A DNA stretch of 24,152 nt from Phocaeicola plebeius (GCA_004558305.1 SFDG01000068.1:1-24152), one strand, 5' to 3'. Counted from the stretch's first letter, positions 6,505 through 16,140 are shown. Numbers and translations: made by a program. Notes: generated by a model not told the origin, from the sequence alone.

Positions 6505-7554
6505 TTAGGAGAACTTGTCTCCAAACTTTATCTCCACATCGTTCACGAACTTGCGGATGGCATTCTGGTCATCCTTCTTGCAGACAAGTACGACATTGTC
6601 GCGGACCGCCACCAGATAGCCGTCCAAGTCCTGCAACACCGCCAAGCGTCCGGCTGGGAGCGAAACGATGGTATTCTTACAATTATACAACAACGTATTC
6701 CCGTTCATCACCACGTTGCGGTTGACATCCTTGGGGGCCACCTCGTAGAGCGATTCCCACGTGCCCAGGTCAGCCCAGCCGAAATCGCAGAGCTGCACGT
6801 ACACGTTGTCTGCCTTCTCCATGATGCTGTAGTCGATGGAAATGTTCGGGCAGGAAGTGAAGTCGGGCACATCGCTATCAATGTAGGGACAGATTTCCGT
6901 CATATAACTGCGGAAAGCCTGATGGATTGCCTTCACGTTCCAAATGAAAATGCCCGAATTCCAGAAAAACTCCTGGCTCTGGATGAATATTTCGGCAAAT
7001 TCCTTAGCCGGCTTTTCGATAAAGGTCCTGACCTTATAGATACCTTCCGTTTCCTCTTCGTCTATCTGGATGTACCCATATCCCGTTTCGGGACGGCTGG
7101 GCTGGATACCAAGCGTCAGCAAGGCATCATGGCCGGACGCAAAGTCCAGTCCCTTCAGAATGGCCTCCCTGAACAGGTCCTGCTTCAGGATGAGATGGTC
7201 GGAAGGAGCCACCACCATCGTTGCCTGCGGATTCAGCTTCTCGATGACATGAGCAGCGAAGGCAATGGACGGGGCCGTATTCCGGCGCTCATCCTCCACA
7301 ATCAGCCGCGAAGCGTCCAGCTCCGGCAGCTGTTCCAGCACTTTGTTCTCGTAATCGCGATGAGTAGTGACGAAAATATTCTCTAACGGCACAATCTGCC
7401 GGTACCTGTCGAATGTCTGCTGCAGGAGCGTCTGGCCGCAACCGAAGAAGTCGATGAACTGCTTGGGAGAAGCTTGACGGCTGTAGGGCCAGAACCGTCG
7501 TCCTGCACCGCCTGCCATGATAACACAATAAAAATCTTCTGCGTGCATAATCAA
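6505..7554 (-). CDS. manC: Mannose-1-phosphate guanylyltransferase
   Basis: Predicted to make GDP-mannose from mannose 1-phosphate and GTP, supplying mannose, fucose and related sugars for capsule and glycoproteins. It has 349 residues. The nucleotide-binding signature MAGGAGRRFWPYSR is at about 13-26, PKQF at 30-33, a DHL metal-site motif in the middle, and FIEKP near 178. It is the short form: the C-terminal cupin phosphomannose isomerase domain of bifunctional AlgA/ManC enzymes is absent. ATG 7554 is used; ATG 7548 is an equal alternative. It is a single gene between a convergent terminator and its own promoter. Sugar specificity is inferred from family likeness. Confidence 0.88.
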   Translation of the reverse strand: MIMHAEDFYCVIMAGGAGRRFWPYSRQASPKQFIDFFGCGQTLLQQTFDRYRQIVPLENIFVTTHRDYENKVLEQLPELDASRLIVEDERRNTAPSIAFAAHVIEKLNPQATMVVAPSDHLILKQDLFREAILKGLDFASGHDALLTLGIQPSRPETGYGYIQIDEEETEGIYKVRTFIEKPAKEFAEIFIQSQEFFWNSGIFIWNVKAIHQAFRSYMTEICPYIDSDVPDFTSCPNISIDYSIMEKADNVYVQLCDFGWADLGTWESLYEVAPKDVNRNVVMNGNTLLYNCKNTIVSLPAGRLAVLQDLDGYLVAVRDNVVLVCKKDDQNAIRKFVNDVEIKFGDKFS

Positions 7555-7577
7555 AGAATTAGTTTTAGTTCACTTTG

Positions 7578-7607
7578 CTAAGTTAGTTCATATTTTCGTA
7601 GTATCAA
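7578..7607 (-). promoter_or_regulatory. Possible promoter of the manC-type gene
   Basis: On the minus strand TAACTTAG (7578-7585), one base off the -7 consensus, is preceded at 19 bases by TTG (7605-7607). It lies 24 bases before the start codon. Confidence 0.4.
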
Positions 7608-7753
7608 CAGAAAAAAGCGGCAAATCTCTCCCCGACAGCCGTATTTTTAGTTTTTTTTGAGAAAACTTGCCTGCCTGTCGGGAAAAAGGGGCATCCGACC
7701 GCCTCCTGACACAAAAAATACAGGACAGCCTTTCCATTTTAAGCAAAAAGCTC

Positions 7754-7761
7754 TATTTTTG
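7754..7761 (+). promoter_or_regulatory. -7 box of the first HTCS gene
   Basis: TATTTTTG matches TAnnTTTG, 38 bases before ATG 7799. No clear TTG lies at the expected -33 distance (TTT at 7731-7733 is nearest), so the promoter may need an activator. Confidence 0.45.
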
Positions 7762-7798
7762 CAATCTATTCTGGTCAACCAATGAAAGAAATTACTCA

Positions 7799-10700
7799 AT
7801 GATAACGATACGGAACTCGATGATACCCCTTCAGCAGCAGTTGGCTTATCTGCTTCTGGTACTCGTGTGGTGGTTCGGACTGCCCGCCTCCGCACAGCAT
7901 TTCTCATTCAACAAGATTACTCAAAACGCCGACAAGGAGTTCGCCTCGCTGCTGAACTCCATCTCGGAAGACAACCGGGGATACCTGTGGATAGGCACTC
8001 GCACCGGACTGGGACGATTCGACGGCGGTACACTGAAGAAATACCTCAACGACAAGGAAGACCCGTTTTCTCTCCCTGGCGATGATGTCTATAACGTACT
8101 GGAGGACAACGACCACGACCTGTGGGTACTCACGGTAGGCGGTGTGGCCCGCTACGAATACCAGAACGACCATTTCCACACGCTGACCAATGACGAGGGG
8201 CATAGCTTCAAGGTCTTCGCTGCCTGCAAGTGGCGCGACGGGCTACTGCTGGGCGACGGTCATGCTGTCATCTACTACAACAAGAAGGAACGCAGCTTCA
8301 CCAAGATAGCGGAACTGCCCCTCTCTGCATGGATGGAGAAGTTCCTCCTGCTGGACGACCGTACCCTGTTGTGCATGGTCCGCTCGAACAAAGTGTGGCA
8401 CATCCGTCTCGATACCGGCGAGGTAAATGGCGACCTGTTCGACGTAGGTTTCTACGCCACCGACATGATGCTCGACCACCAGCGCAATGTCTGGCTGACC
8501 ACGCGAGGAGGAGGTCTCTTCTACCTCTCGCCCGAAGGCAAGCGGATAGCGGAGTTCAATACCGACAATTCCGGCCTACCGACCAACAAGCTGAAGTCGC
8601 TCATCGAATGCGACGGTTACCTGGTTATCGCCACCCAGCTGCAAGGTGTGTGTGTGCTGAAGCCCGAAACCCGGCAAACCTGGCTGTTCCAGCACGAACA
8701 AGGAGGTGGACAGTTCACCCTGCCGAGCAACGAAGTCAACCTGGCACGCACCGACAAGTACGGCAATATCCTGTTGGGGGTGAACGGACACGGGCTGGTG
8801 TCGTTCGACCGGGTACACATCCGTACCTATACGAACCTCTATGCCGGCTTCGGCAAAGGACCGTCGGGAGAATCCATCAGCAGCGTGCTCAGCCACGGCG
8901 ACAAGGTATGGGTAGGCACCACCGACAGCGGCCTGAACCTGTTCCGTCCAGCCGACAACACCTTCACCCCCATCCCTTCGACTGCCGGCGTACATATCTT
9001 CTCGATGTGTGACCTGGCACCGGGCAAACTGTTGCTCTCCGTGCTCAACGAGGGACTGAGGATCTTCGACATTGCTACAGGACGGACAACCCCTCTACTG
9101 ATGAAAGACCCCACCACCCATTACCGCACATTCCTCCAGGGGAACGGCGTGTATGTCTGTCGGAATACGCAAGAAACCATCCTGATACTTGCCTCGCACC
9201 TCTATGTCTATCACATTCCCACCGGTACCTTCACCTATGTGGAAGAGAAGGAGGACCACATGATCTACAACGGGACACTGAAAATGGTCTGCACCACCGA
9301 CAACGTCAGCTACCTCTCCGACCGCCGCCGGCTGTACCGCTTCGTCCACAGCACGAACGACCTGTCCATCATCTACCAGCTGCCTTCCGACCAGAGCAAC
9401 GGGCTATACAAGTTTGATACCGACACAGGCACCGCCACCCCCATTGACAACCAGAAGGTAAAGAACATCATGTCGCTGCAGGCAGGTCCCTTCGGACAAA
9501 TCTGGATAGGCACCTACTACGCCCTGTTCACCTACGAGAGCAATACCCAACACTTCATCTCCTACAACGAGATGGAAGGTGCCCTGCCCAACGAGTACAT
9601 CCGTACCGCGACCTCGATGGACAACCAATACATCTATATGGGCGGTGCGAAGGGACTGATACAGATAGCCTACAAGAACACTCGTCCAGCCAACTCCACT
9701 CCCGTATTCTCCATCTCCGACTGCACGCTGAACGGGCAACCGGAAGGCAACCCCTTCCTTAGCCACGAAACTGGCGTGGAACTGCCCTTCAACAGCAACT
9801 TCTCGCTCCGCGTGATGACGGAGGAGAAAGACCGCTTCCGTCGCCGTGCCTACCGCTTCCATGTCCCGAAATACAGTAACGAAATCATCGAGACCTCTTC
9901 TCCCGAACTGAAGCTCTATGGTCTGCATCCCGGCACATACGATGTCGAAGTGGCTTGTACACTGGCAGACGGATCGTGGACAGACTTCCAGACCATTGGT
10001 CAGTTTCAGGTACTTCCCCCCTGGTACCGCAGCAATCTGTTCCTCGGTTCTGTCGGACTCTTCCTGCTGTTCACAGGAGGCACCGGCCTGTGGGTACTGC
10101 TGAGTCGCAAACAGTTGCTGATGGAGCGTACCCTCGAACAGAACCGTCGCGAGCTAAACGAAGAGAAGGTGGACTTCCTGGTCAACGTCAGCCACGAACT
10201 GCGTACACCGCTGACACTCATCTATGCCCCGCTCAACCGGATGCTCCGCGAATCCTCTCCCAATGACAAGAACTACAATCAGTTGCAGACCGCCTGCCGA
10301 CAAGCCAGCCGCATGACCAACATCATCAACATGGTACTCGACCTGGAAAAAATGGAACGCAGCTCCGTCCAGCTGCAACTGCGCCCCCATCCGTTCAACG
10401 ACTGGGTGAAAGAGGGGATGCGAGACTTTGTCAGCGAAGGCGAAGAACGAGGCATACGGGTAGAATTCGATCCTGACCCACTCATCGATTCCATCCAGTT
10501 CGACATCCGCAAGTGCGACATTGTGCTGAACAACCTTCTTATCAACGCTCTGAAACACAGTCCAAAGGGATCGACCATCACCGTACGTACCCGACTGGAT
10601 GCCGCCACCCAGCAGGCACGTGTCACCATTAGCGACGAGGGGCCGGGACTACAGCCTGGCGATGTGAAGGAACTGTTTACCCGCTTCCACCAAGGTGCCA

Positions 10701-11764
10701 AAGAAAGCACCGGTACGGGGCTGGGATTGGCTTACTCGAAAGTACTGCTCGAACAGCACAAAGGCAGCATAGGCGCCTACAACAACGAGGACAAAGGAGC
10801 TACCTTCTATTTCACCCTGCCTCTGCACCAGGCAGCAGGAAGCATTGCAGCCAGCGTCAGCGACTCGCTGCTGGTCAAGAAAACCTCCAGCCAGCCCGTC
10901 CCTGCTCCAGCCACACATTCTGCCCAACCGCTACAATCTGTGGAAGTAAAGGAAGTACCCTTGCCGCCTGCACCTGCCGCCAAGGGTTCAGCCCCATCGT
11001 CGGGAGTGTACACCCTTCTGGTGGTCGACGACCAAGAAGACATCACCCAGTTCCTCTCCGAATCGCTGAAGCATGATTTCAAAGAAATACTGATTGCCAA
11101 GAACGGTGTGGAAGCCCTGAAGGTCATCCGCAGCAACCGGCCCGACGCTGTGATCAGCGATGTGATGATGCCACGCATGGACGGCTACGAACTTTGCCGC
11201 ACAATCAAGAACGACATTGCCATCAGCCATATTCCTGTCGTACTGCTGACCGCCAAGACCGACGAGCAGAGCATCCTGACCGGCTACAAGACTGGGGCCG
11301 ATGCCTACTTGCCTAAACCATTCGACCTGGAAGTAGTGAAACAGATTGTCTTCAACCTACTGACTACGCGCCAGCACGTTCAGGAGAAGTATGCGTCACC
11401 GGGCAGTATACCCTTGCCGCAAGAGGTGACCATCAGCTATGCCGACGAATCTTTCCTGACCAAGTTGAACAAGTTCATCGAACAGCACATCGACAATCCC
11501 GGGCTGGACATTTCGCTCATCGAGAAGGAAATGTGCATGAGCCGTGCCTCACTGTTCAATAAGATGAAAGCACTGACCGGCATGGGCTGCAACGAGTACA
11601 TCACAAAGCTACGCATGGAAAAGGCCATCCTGCTGGTAAAGGAAACGACCCTTTCCTTCACGGAAATCTCTGAACGGGTGGGCTACAGCACCTCGTCCTA
11701 TTTCAGCTCGGCCTTCAAGATGTACACCGGTATGACTCCTACCCAATACCGCAAGTCAAAATAA
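7799..11764 (+). CDS. Hybrid two-component system regulator (HTCS) 1
   Basis: A one-protein sensor and transcription factor of 1,321 residues, of the type that normally controls polysaccharide-utilisation loci. In order: signal peptide (1-about 33, PASAQ end), Reg_prop beta-propeller repeats (for example GYLWIGTRTGLGRFD, DKVWVGTTDSGLN, QIWIGTYYALF) to about 640, Y_Y_Y domain (about 663-742), membrane helix (about 746-768), HisKA with phospho-acceptor H799 in SHELRTPL, ATPase domain with N911 and the GTGLGLAY box from 972, a Pro/Ala-rich linker (about 1000-1070), receiver with acidic D1077/D1078, phospho-acceptor D1121 and K1173, then an AraC-type helix-turn-helix domain (about 1222-1321). ATG 7799 is chosen over upstream in-frame ATG 7667, which lies before the -7 box; ATG 7820 is also possible. 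Compared with its neighbour it lacks about 18 residues in one propeller blade near residue 531. The ligand is unknown. Confidence 0.93.
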   Translation: MITIRNSMIPLQQQLAYLLLVLVWWFGLPASAQHFSFNKITQNADKEFASLLNSISEDNRGYLWIGTRTGLGRFDGGTLKKYLNDKEDPFSLPGDDVYNVLEDNDHDLWVLTVGGVARYEYQNDHFHTLTNDEGHSFKVFAACKWRDGLLLGDGHAVIYYNKKERSFTKIAELPLSAWMEKFLLLDDRTLLCMVRSNKVWHIRLDTGEVNGDLFDVGFYATDMMLDHQRNVWLTTRGGGLFYLSPEGKRIAEFNTDNSGLPTNKLKSLIECDGYLVIATQLQGVCVLKPETRQTWLFQHEQGGGQFTLPSNEVNLARTDKYGNILLGVNGHGLVSFDRVHIRTYTNLYAGFGKGPSGESISSVLSHGDKVWVGTTDSGLNLFRPADNTFTPIPSTAGVHIFSMCDLAPGKLLLSVLNEGLRIFDIATGRTTPLLMKDPTTHYRTFLQGNGVYVCRNTQETILILASHLYVYHIPTGTFTYVEEKEDHMIYNGTLKMVCTTDNVSYLSDRRRLYRFVHSTNDLSIIYQLPSDQSNGLYKFDTDTGTATPIDNQKVKNIMSLQAGPFGQIWIGTYYALFTYESNTQHFISYNEMEGALPNEYIRTATSMDNQYIYMGGAKGLIQIAYKNTRPANSTPVFSISDCTLNGQPEGNPFLSHETGVELPFNSNFSLRVMTEEKDRFRRRAYRFHVPKYSNEIIETSSPELKLYGLHPGTYDVEVACTLADGSWTDFQTIGQFQVLPPWYRSNLFLGSVGLFLLFTGGTGLWVLLSRKQLLMERTLEQNRRELNEEKVDFLVNVSHELRTPLTLIYAPLNRMLRESSPNDKNYNQLQTACRQASRMTNIINMVLDLEKMERSSVQLQLRPHPFNDWVKEGMRDFVSEGEERGIRVEFDPDPLIDSIQFDIRKCDIVLNNLLINALKHSPKGSTITVRTRLDAATQQARVTISDEGPGLQPGDVKELFTRFHQGAKESTGTGLGLAYSKVLLEQHKGSIGAYNNEDKGATFYFTLPLHQAAGSIAASVSDSLLVKKTSSQPVPAPATHSAQPLQSVEVKEVPLPPAPAAKGSAPSSGVYTLLVVDDQEDITQFLSESLKHDFKEILIAKNGVEALKVIRSNRPDAVISDVMMPRMDGYELCRTIKNDIAISHIPVVLLTAKTDEQSILTGYKTGADAYLPKPFDLEVVKQIVFNLLTTRQHVQEKYASPGSIPLPQEVTISYADESFLTKLNKFIEQHIDNPGLDISLIEKEMCMSRASLFNKMKALTGMGCNEYITKLRMEKAILLVKETTLSFTEISERVGYSTSSYFSSAFKMYTGMTPTQYRKSK

Positions 11765-11814
11765 TGCTGTATAAAGAAAGGCATCCCTTCATTTTTATGA
11801 CACTTATTTAGAAC

Positions 11815-11859
11815 GGAAGATTTTCAGAAATCAATAGTAGCGATTTCTGAAAATCTTCC
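11815..11859. repeat. 18-bp perfect inverted repeat between the HTCS genes
   Basis: GGAAGATTTTCAGAAATC (11815-11832) and its exact reverse complement (11842-11859) flank a 9-base loop. In RNA this is a strong hairpin after the first HTCS gene, but no U run follows on either strand, so it is not a standard terminator. It may stabilise the mRNA end or act as a DNA site. Confidence 0.75.
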
Positions 11860-11948
11860 CCTCCGATAGAACATACTGAGAACAAGGCGCTTATAAATCA
11901 TTCTTAAAAAAAATCGATATTTTTTTATCAAAATTCGCTATTATTGTC

Positions 11949-11956
11949 TACTTTTG
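11949..11956 (+). promoter_or_regulatory. -7 box of the second HTCS gene
   Basis: TACTTTTG matches TAnnTTTG, with no TTG at the usual distance upstream (very AT-rich region). It overlaps an in-frame ATG at 11954, which therefore cannot be the translation start; ATG 12008 is used. Confidence 0.5.
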
Positions 11957-12007
11957 TACCGAAATCAAACAATCAAAACAAAGAACAAAATCAAAAGATC
12001 TGTTACT

Positions 12008-15000
12008 ATGTATAGAAAGGGGTTTGTCTTCTTTTTTCGTTGGTTGCTGACAGCTCTCTGCCTGTGCAGTCTGCCGGCAACAGCCCAGCACTATTCCTTC
12101 AGCACCCTTTCGCAAGATGCCGACGAGGAATTCCCATCGCGGATCAGCTGTATTATGGGCGACAGCCACGGCTATCTGTGGATAGGCACACGGTCAGGTC
12201 TGGGACGACATGACGGCAACCACCTGAAGAAGTACATGCTGAACGAGGTGGACACCCTACACTTGCCCGGTGAGGAAATCTATAGCATCATGGAGGATGC
12301 CGACCACGACCTGTGGGTGATGACCAACGGCGGCACCGCCCGCTATGACTACCTGACCGACCGTTTTTACCCGTTGACAGACGGGGAAGGGAACATCGTA
12401 CACGCCCACGCCGGCTGTTCCTGGAAGAAAGGCTTCCTGTTAGACAACGGCAGCCGTATCCTTTATTATGACAAGACCGAAAAGAAACTCTCGCCCCTCT
12501 GCGAACTGCCGGACTTCCGGTGGGCAAACAAGCTATGCCTGATAGACGAACAGACCTTGCTGGTACAGAACCGTTCGAATTCCGTCATCCGCATCGCATT
12601 AGACAAGGGAGAGGTGGACATCACTACTTTCCATACCTCCTTCCCCTCAACCGACCTGTTGGTAGATAGCCTCCACCAAATCTGGATTTCCACGGCAGGC
12701 GACGGACTACACTGCTTCTCGCCCGACGGAACACCGTTGCACCACTATACCACCGCCAATTCCGGACTGAACGATAACCACCAACAGTCGCTGACCCAAT
12801 GCAAAGGACACCTCCTGATCGGCACCCGCAACGGTGGACTGAATATCCTGAAGCTGGCAACCGGAAATATATGGCAGATGAAGCACGTCCCCGGCGACGG
12901 ACAGTTCACCGTGCCGGGCAACAACATCAACCGGCTGTACACCGACCGCTACGACAATGTGCTGATGGGCATCGTTGACCATGGACTGGTCTCACTCCGT
13001 GCCGTCTTCCTGCGCTCCTATACCAGCCTGTATGCCGGTTTCGGCAAAGGGCCATTGGGAAATTCCATCACCTGCTTCTTCCCACAGGGCGACTATGTGT
13101 GGATAGGCACCGCTGACGGAGGCCTGAACCGGATGCGCCCCTCCGACAACACCTTCGTCTCCTACCCCTCGACCAAGGATATGTTCATCTTCTCCATCAC
13201 CGACTTTGCACCGGGCAAGCTGCTGATTTCGGTGGTGAACCAGGGGATGTTCGTCTTCGATACCGCCACAGGACAGACCACCCCCTTCCTGCTCAGAAAT
13301 GTGCAGCTGAACACCTACACCTTCCATTACGGCAACGGAGTCTATCTCTGGCGGAACACACCGGAAAGCCTGCTCATCCTGGGCCGGCACGTACACATCT
13401 ACCACCAGTCTACCGGCACCTTCAGCCAAGCAACGGAGGAGAAAGAAGGAATGATCGGCATCGGCACCCTGAAGATGATCGGCACCGACAAAACCGTCAG
13501 CTACCTGTGCGACCGCCGTCACCTCTATCTGCTGGACCATCACACAGAAACCCTCTCCATCCTCTACGAACACCCCAACGAAAGGGAAGGCATCAACACC
13601 GCCACGCGCACCCCCGACGGCATCTTCTGGATGGGCACGAACTACGGGCTCCTGCGCTACGATGCCAAGAGCCACGAGCTGTCCCGCATCCCTACCAAGC
13701 AGTTCAGGGATGTCATGTCCGTACAGGCCGACCCGTTGGGACGACTGTGGATAGGTACCTACTATGCCCTGTTTTCCTACAATCCCTCTGCCAACCGCCT
13801 GATAGCGTACAACCACCTGGACGGCGTGCTGAGCAACGAGTACGTGAGAGGTGCCTACGGCTTCCACGACGACTGCCTCTACATGGGCGGCATAAAAGGG
13901 TTCGTGAAGATCTCCTACCCCCATGCCGTGCCGAACACCAGTACCCCGGTCTTCAGTGTGTCCGACTGTACCCTCAACGGAGTGAACGAAGGTAATCCCT
14001 TCCTCGACACTACCCGCACGGTGGAACTTCCCTACAAGAGCAATTTCACCCTTCGCGTCTCAACGAAGGAGAAGAACCTGTTCCGATCGCGCGGCTACCG
14101 GTTCCTCATCCCCGCCTACAGTTCGGAGGTAATCGAGACCGACCGCCCGGAGATACAGCTGCACAACCTGCAGCCGGGCACCTACCAGGTACAGGTGTCC
14201 TGCACGCTCAGCAACGGGTCGTGGTCGCCCTACCAGCAGATTGCCGAATTTACCGTCCTGCCTCCCTGGTACCTGAGCTTCTGGTTCATCGGCAGCACCT
14301 CGCTGCTGGTACTGACACTGGGCGGCATCGGCCTCTGGATCTTGCTGGAACGCAAACGGCACATGATGGCCCACGAGATAGAACAGAACCGCCTTCGGCT
14401 GAACGAAGAGAAAGTGAACTTCCTGGTGAACGTGAGCCATGAGCTGCGTACACCGCTGACACTCATCTACTCCCCACTCAACCGCCTGCTCCGCCAAACC
14501 AGTCCTGACCACCAGAACTATCCCCTCATACAGACTGCCCGCCGACAGACCCTCCGCATGACCCATGTCATCAACATGATACTCGACCTGGAAAAGATGG
14601 AGCACCACTCCGTCCAGTTGCAGATAGCCCCTCATGCATTCAACCGCTGGGTGGAAGAAGGAATCGAAGACTTTGTCAGCGAAGGCAAGGAACGGGGTGT
14701 CAAGGTGGTATTCGAACCGGACACACGTATCACGCCGGTAGAGTTCGACAGCCGCAAGTGCGACATCGTGCTGAACAATCTCATCATGAATGCGCTAAAA
14801 CACAGTCCCGAAAACTCCACCATCACCATCCGTACCCGCATGGATGAGGAAAAACAGCAGGTCCAGTTGAGCGTCAGTGACGAAGGCACCGGTCTGCATC
14901 CTGACGACATGAAGCACCTCTTTACCCGCTTCTACCAGGGAACCAAGGAAAACAGCGGCACCGGATTGGGACTGGCCTACTCGAAGGTGCTACTGGAACA

Positions 15001-16027
15001 GCACAACGGGTGCATCGGCGTCTACAACAACGAGAAAAAAGGGGCTACCTTCTATTTTATCTTGCCGCTGCAGCAGACGGCAGACGGCGTTGCCCCCCAT
15101 GTCACTCCTCCGACAACTGCAACACCGCTGATGCCTGCCGGTACCGATATGCCTGCCGCAGCCGGGATACCGGATCCACTGCCCGATATGTCGACAAAAG
15201 AAGCAGCGTCCGACACCCGAACCGTCAGCAACGACACCGCCAACAGCAGCTACACCCTGCTGGTGGTAGATGACCAGGAAGACATCACGCGCTTCCTTGC
15301 CGAATCGCTGAAGGATTCCTTCCGGACCATCCTTACTGCCAAAGACGGCGTAGAGGCACTGAATATCCTCTTGAGCAACCGTCCCGATGCCGTCATCAGC
15401 GATGTCATGATGCCGCGCATGAACGGCTACGAACTGTGCCAGCAAATCAAGAAGAATCTCGACATCAGCCATATACCTGTCGTTCTGCTGACTGCCAAGA
15501 CCGACGAACAGAGCGTGATGATGGGCTACAAGACGGGAGCAGATGCCTATATGCCTAAGCCTTTCGACGTGGAAATGGTGAAACAGGTAGTTTTCAATCT
15601 GCTGAACACCCGTCTGCATATCCAGGAAAAGTATTCGGCACCGGGAGCCGTACCACCGCCGAAGGAAGCGACCATCAGCTATGCCGACGAAGCCTTTCTG
15701 ACCAAGCTGAACCAGCTGGTGGAACAGCACATCGACAATACCGACCTGGACATTGCCCTGATAGAAAGTGAAATGTGCATGAGCCGTGCCTCCCTTTTCA
15801 ATAAAATGAAAGTGCTCACCGGTATGGGGTGCAACGAATACATCACGAAGATGAGAATGGAACGTGCCACCGAGTTGGTGAGGGACAGCTCGCTCTCGTT
15901 CACCGAAATTTCGGAACGTGTGGGCTACAATACGGCTTCCTATTTCAGTTCGGCCTTCAAGCAGTATACAGGGATGACTCCCACGCAATACCGCAAAAAG
16001 CAGGCCGGGAACCCGCCCACCGAATGA
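12008..16027 (+). CDS. Hybrid two-component system regulator (HTCS) 2
   Basis: A paralogue of the preceding gene in tandem, with 1,339 residues. Signal peptide at 1-about 27 (SLPATAQ), Reg_prop propeller repeats (GYLWIGTRSGLGRHD, YVWIGTADGGLNRM, GIFWMGTNYGLLRYD, RLWIGTYYALFSY) to about 655, Y_Y_Y domain (about 675-755), membrane helix (about 758-781), HisKA with H811 in SHELRTPL, ATPase domain with N923, a long Pro/Thr/Ala linker (about 1020-1082), receiver with D1088/D1089, phospho-acceptor D1132 and K1184, then an AraC-type domain in the last 100 residues. The DNA-binding domain is almost the same as in HTCS 1, with the first helix-turn-helix segment SRASLFNKMK unchanged, while the periplasmic half differs far more. 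It has its own promoter 243 bp after the first gene. No susC, susD or other transport gene is next to it. Confidence 0.93.
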   Translation: MYRKGFVFFFRWLLTALCLCSLPATAQHYSFSTLSQDADEEFPSRISCIMGDSHGYLWIGTRSGLGRHDGNHLKKYMLNEVDTLHLPGEEIYSIMEDADHDLWVMTNGGTARYDYLTDRFYPLTDGEGNIVHAHAGCSWKKGFLLDNGSRILYYDKTEKKLSPLCELPDFRWANKLCLIDEQTLLVQNRSNSVIRIALDKGEVDITTFHTSFPSTDLLVDSLHQIWISTAGDGLHCFSPDGTPLHHYTTANSGLNDNHQQSLTQCKGHLLIGTRNGGLNILKLATGNIWQMKHVPGDGQFTVPGNNINRLYTDRYDNVLMGIVDHGLVSLRAVFLRSYTSLYAGFGKGPLGNSITCFFPQGDYVWIGTADGGLNRMRPSDNTFVSYPSTKDMFIFSITDFAPGKLLISVVNQGMFVFDTATGQTTPFLLRNVQLNTYTFHYGNGVYLWRNTPESLLILGRHVHIYHQSTGTFSQATEEKEGMIGIGTLKMIGTDKTVSYLCDRRHLYLLDHHTETLSILYEHPNEREGINTATRTPDGIFWMGTNYGLLRYDAKSHELSRIPTKQFRDVMSVQADPLGRLWIGTYYALFSYNPSANRLIAYNHLDGVLSNEYVRGAYGFHDDCLYMGGIKGFVKISYPHAVPNTSTPVFSVSDCTLNGVNEGNPFLDTTRTVELPYKSNFTLRVSTKEKNLFRSRGYRFLIPAYSSEVIETDRPEIQLHNLQPGTYQVQVSCTLSNGSWSPYQQIAEFTVLPPWYLSFWFIGSTSLLVLTLGGIGLWILLERKRHMMAHEIEQNRLRLNEEKVNFLVNVSHELRTPLTLIYSPLNRLLRQTSPDHQNYPLIQTARRQTLRMTHVINMILDLEKMEHHSVQLQIAPHAFNRWVEEGIEDFVSEGKERGVKVVFEPDTRITPVEFDSRKCDIVLNNLIMNALKHSPENSTITIRTRMDEEKQQVQLSVSDEGTGLHPDDMKHLFTRFYQGTKENSGTGLGLAYSKVLLEQHNGCIGVYNNEKKGATFYFILPLQQTADGVAPHVTPPTTATPLMPAGTDMPAAAGIPDPLPDMSTKEAASDTRTVSNDTANSSYTLLVVDDQEDITRFLAESLKDSFRTILTAKDGVEALNILLSNRPDAVISDVMMPRMNGYELCQQIKKNLDISHIPVVLLTAKTDEQSVMMGYKTGADAYMPKPFDVEMVKQVVFNLLNTRLHIQEKYSAPGAVPPPKEATISYADEAFLTKLNQLVEQHIDNTDLDIALIESEMCMSRASLFNKMKVLTGMGCNEYITKMRMERATELVRDSSLSFTEISERVGYNTASYFSSAFKQYTGMTPTQYRKKQAGNPPTE

Positions 16028-16072
16028 TGAATGCGTACACCAAGTACAAGACACGCCGGGCCATTGGCCCTC

Positions 16073-16110
16073 AAACGGGGAATCTCAGCAACAAATCCCC
16101 TTGTTTGTTC
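16073..16110 (+). terminator. Possible terminator after HTCS 2
   Basis: GGGGA (16077-16081) can pair with TCCCC (16096-16100), helped by AAAC/GTTT further out, and is followed by a T-rich stretch (TTGTTTGTTC). The 5-bp core is short, so this is tentative. Confidence 0.35.
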
Positions 16111-16131
16111 GGAAATTCCACCGACTTTCCG

Positions 16132-16139
16132 TAACTTTG
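16132..16139 (+). promoter_or_regulatory. -7 box of the SNF2 operon
   Basis: TAACTTTG matches the Bacteroidetes -7 consensus 55 bases before the helicase start. The -33 region is unclear (TTC at 16108-16110, 21 bases upstream, is nearest). Confidence 0.5.
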
Positions 16140-16140
16140 T

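Noticed and set aside
6355..7386. A 343-codon open frame on the plus strand
   Set aside because: It lies antisense to the manC-type gene and runs across the end of the HIT gene and a terminator.
7631..7682. CCCGACAG/CTGTCGGG inverted repeat with a 36-base loop
   Set aside because: The stem is short, the loop is long, and it lies upstream of the HTCS 1 promoter, so no clear role or significance.
7667..7798. Upstream start for HTCS 1 adding 44 residues
   Set aside because: The extension lies across the -7 box at 7754-7761 and would bury the signal peptide.
14990..16054. A 354-codon open frame on the minus strand
   Set aside because: It is antisense to the kinase, receiver and AraC parts of HTCS 2, whose motifs are unmistakable.
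16058..16070. GGGCC-ATT-GGCCC palindrome after HTCS 2
   Set aside because: The loop is only 3 bases and no U run follows; too short to call a terminator or operator.
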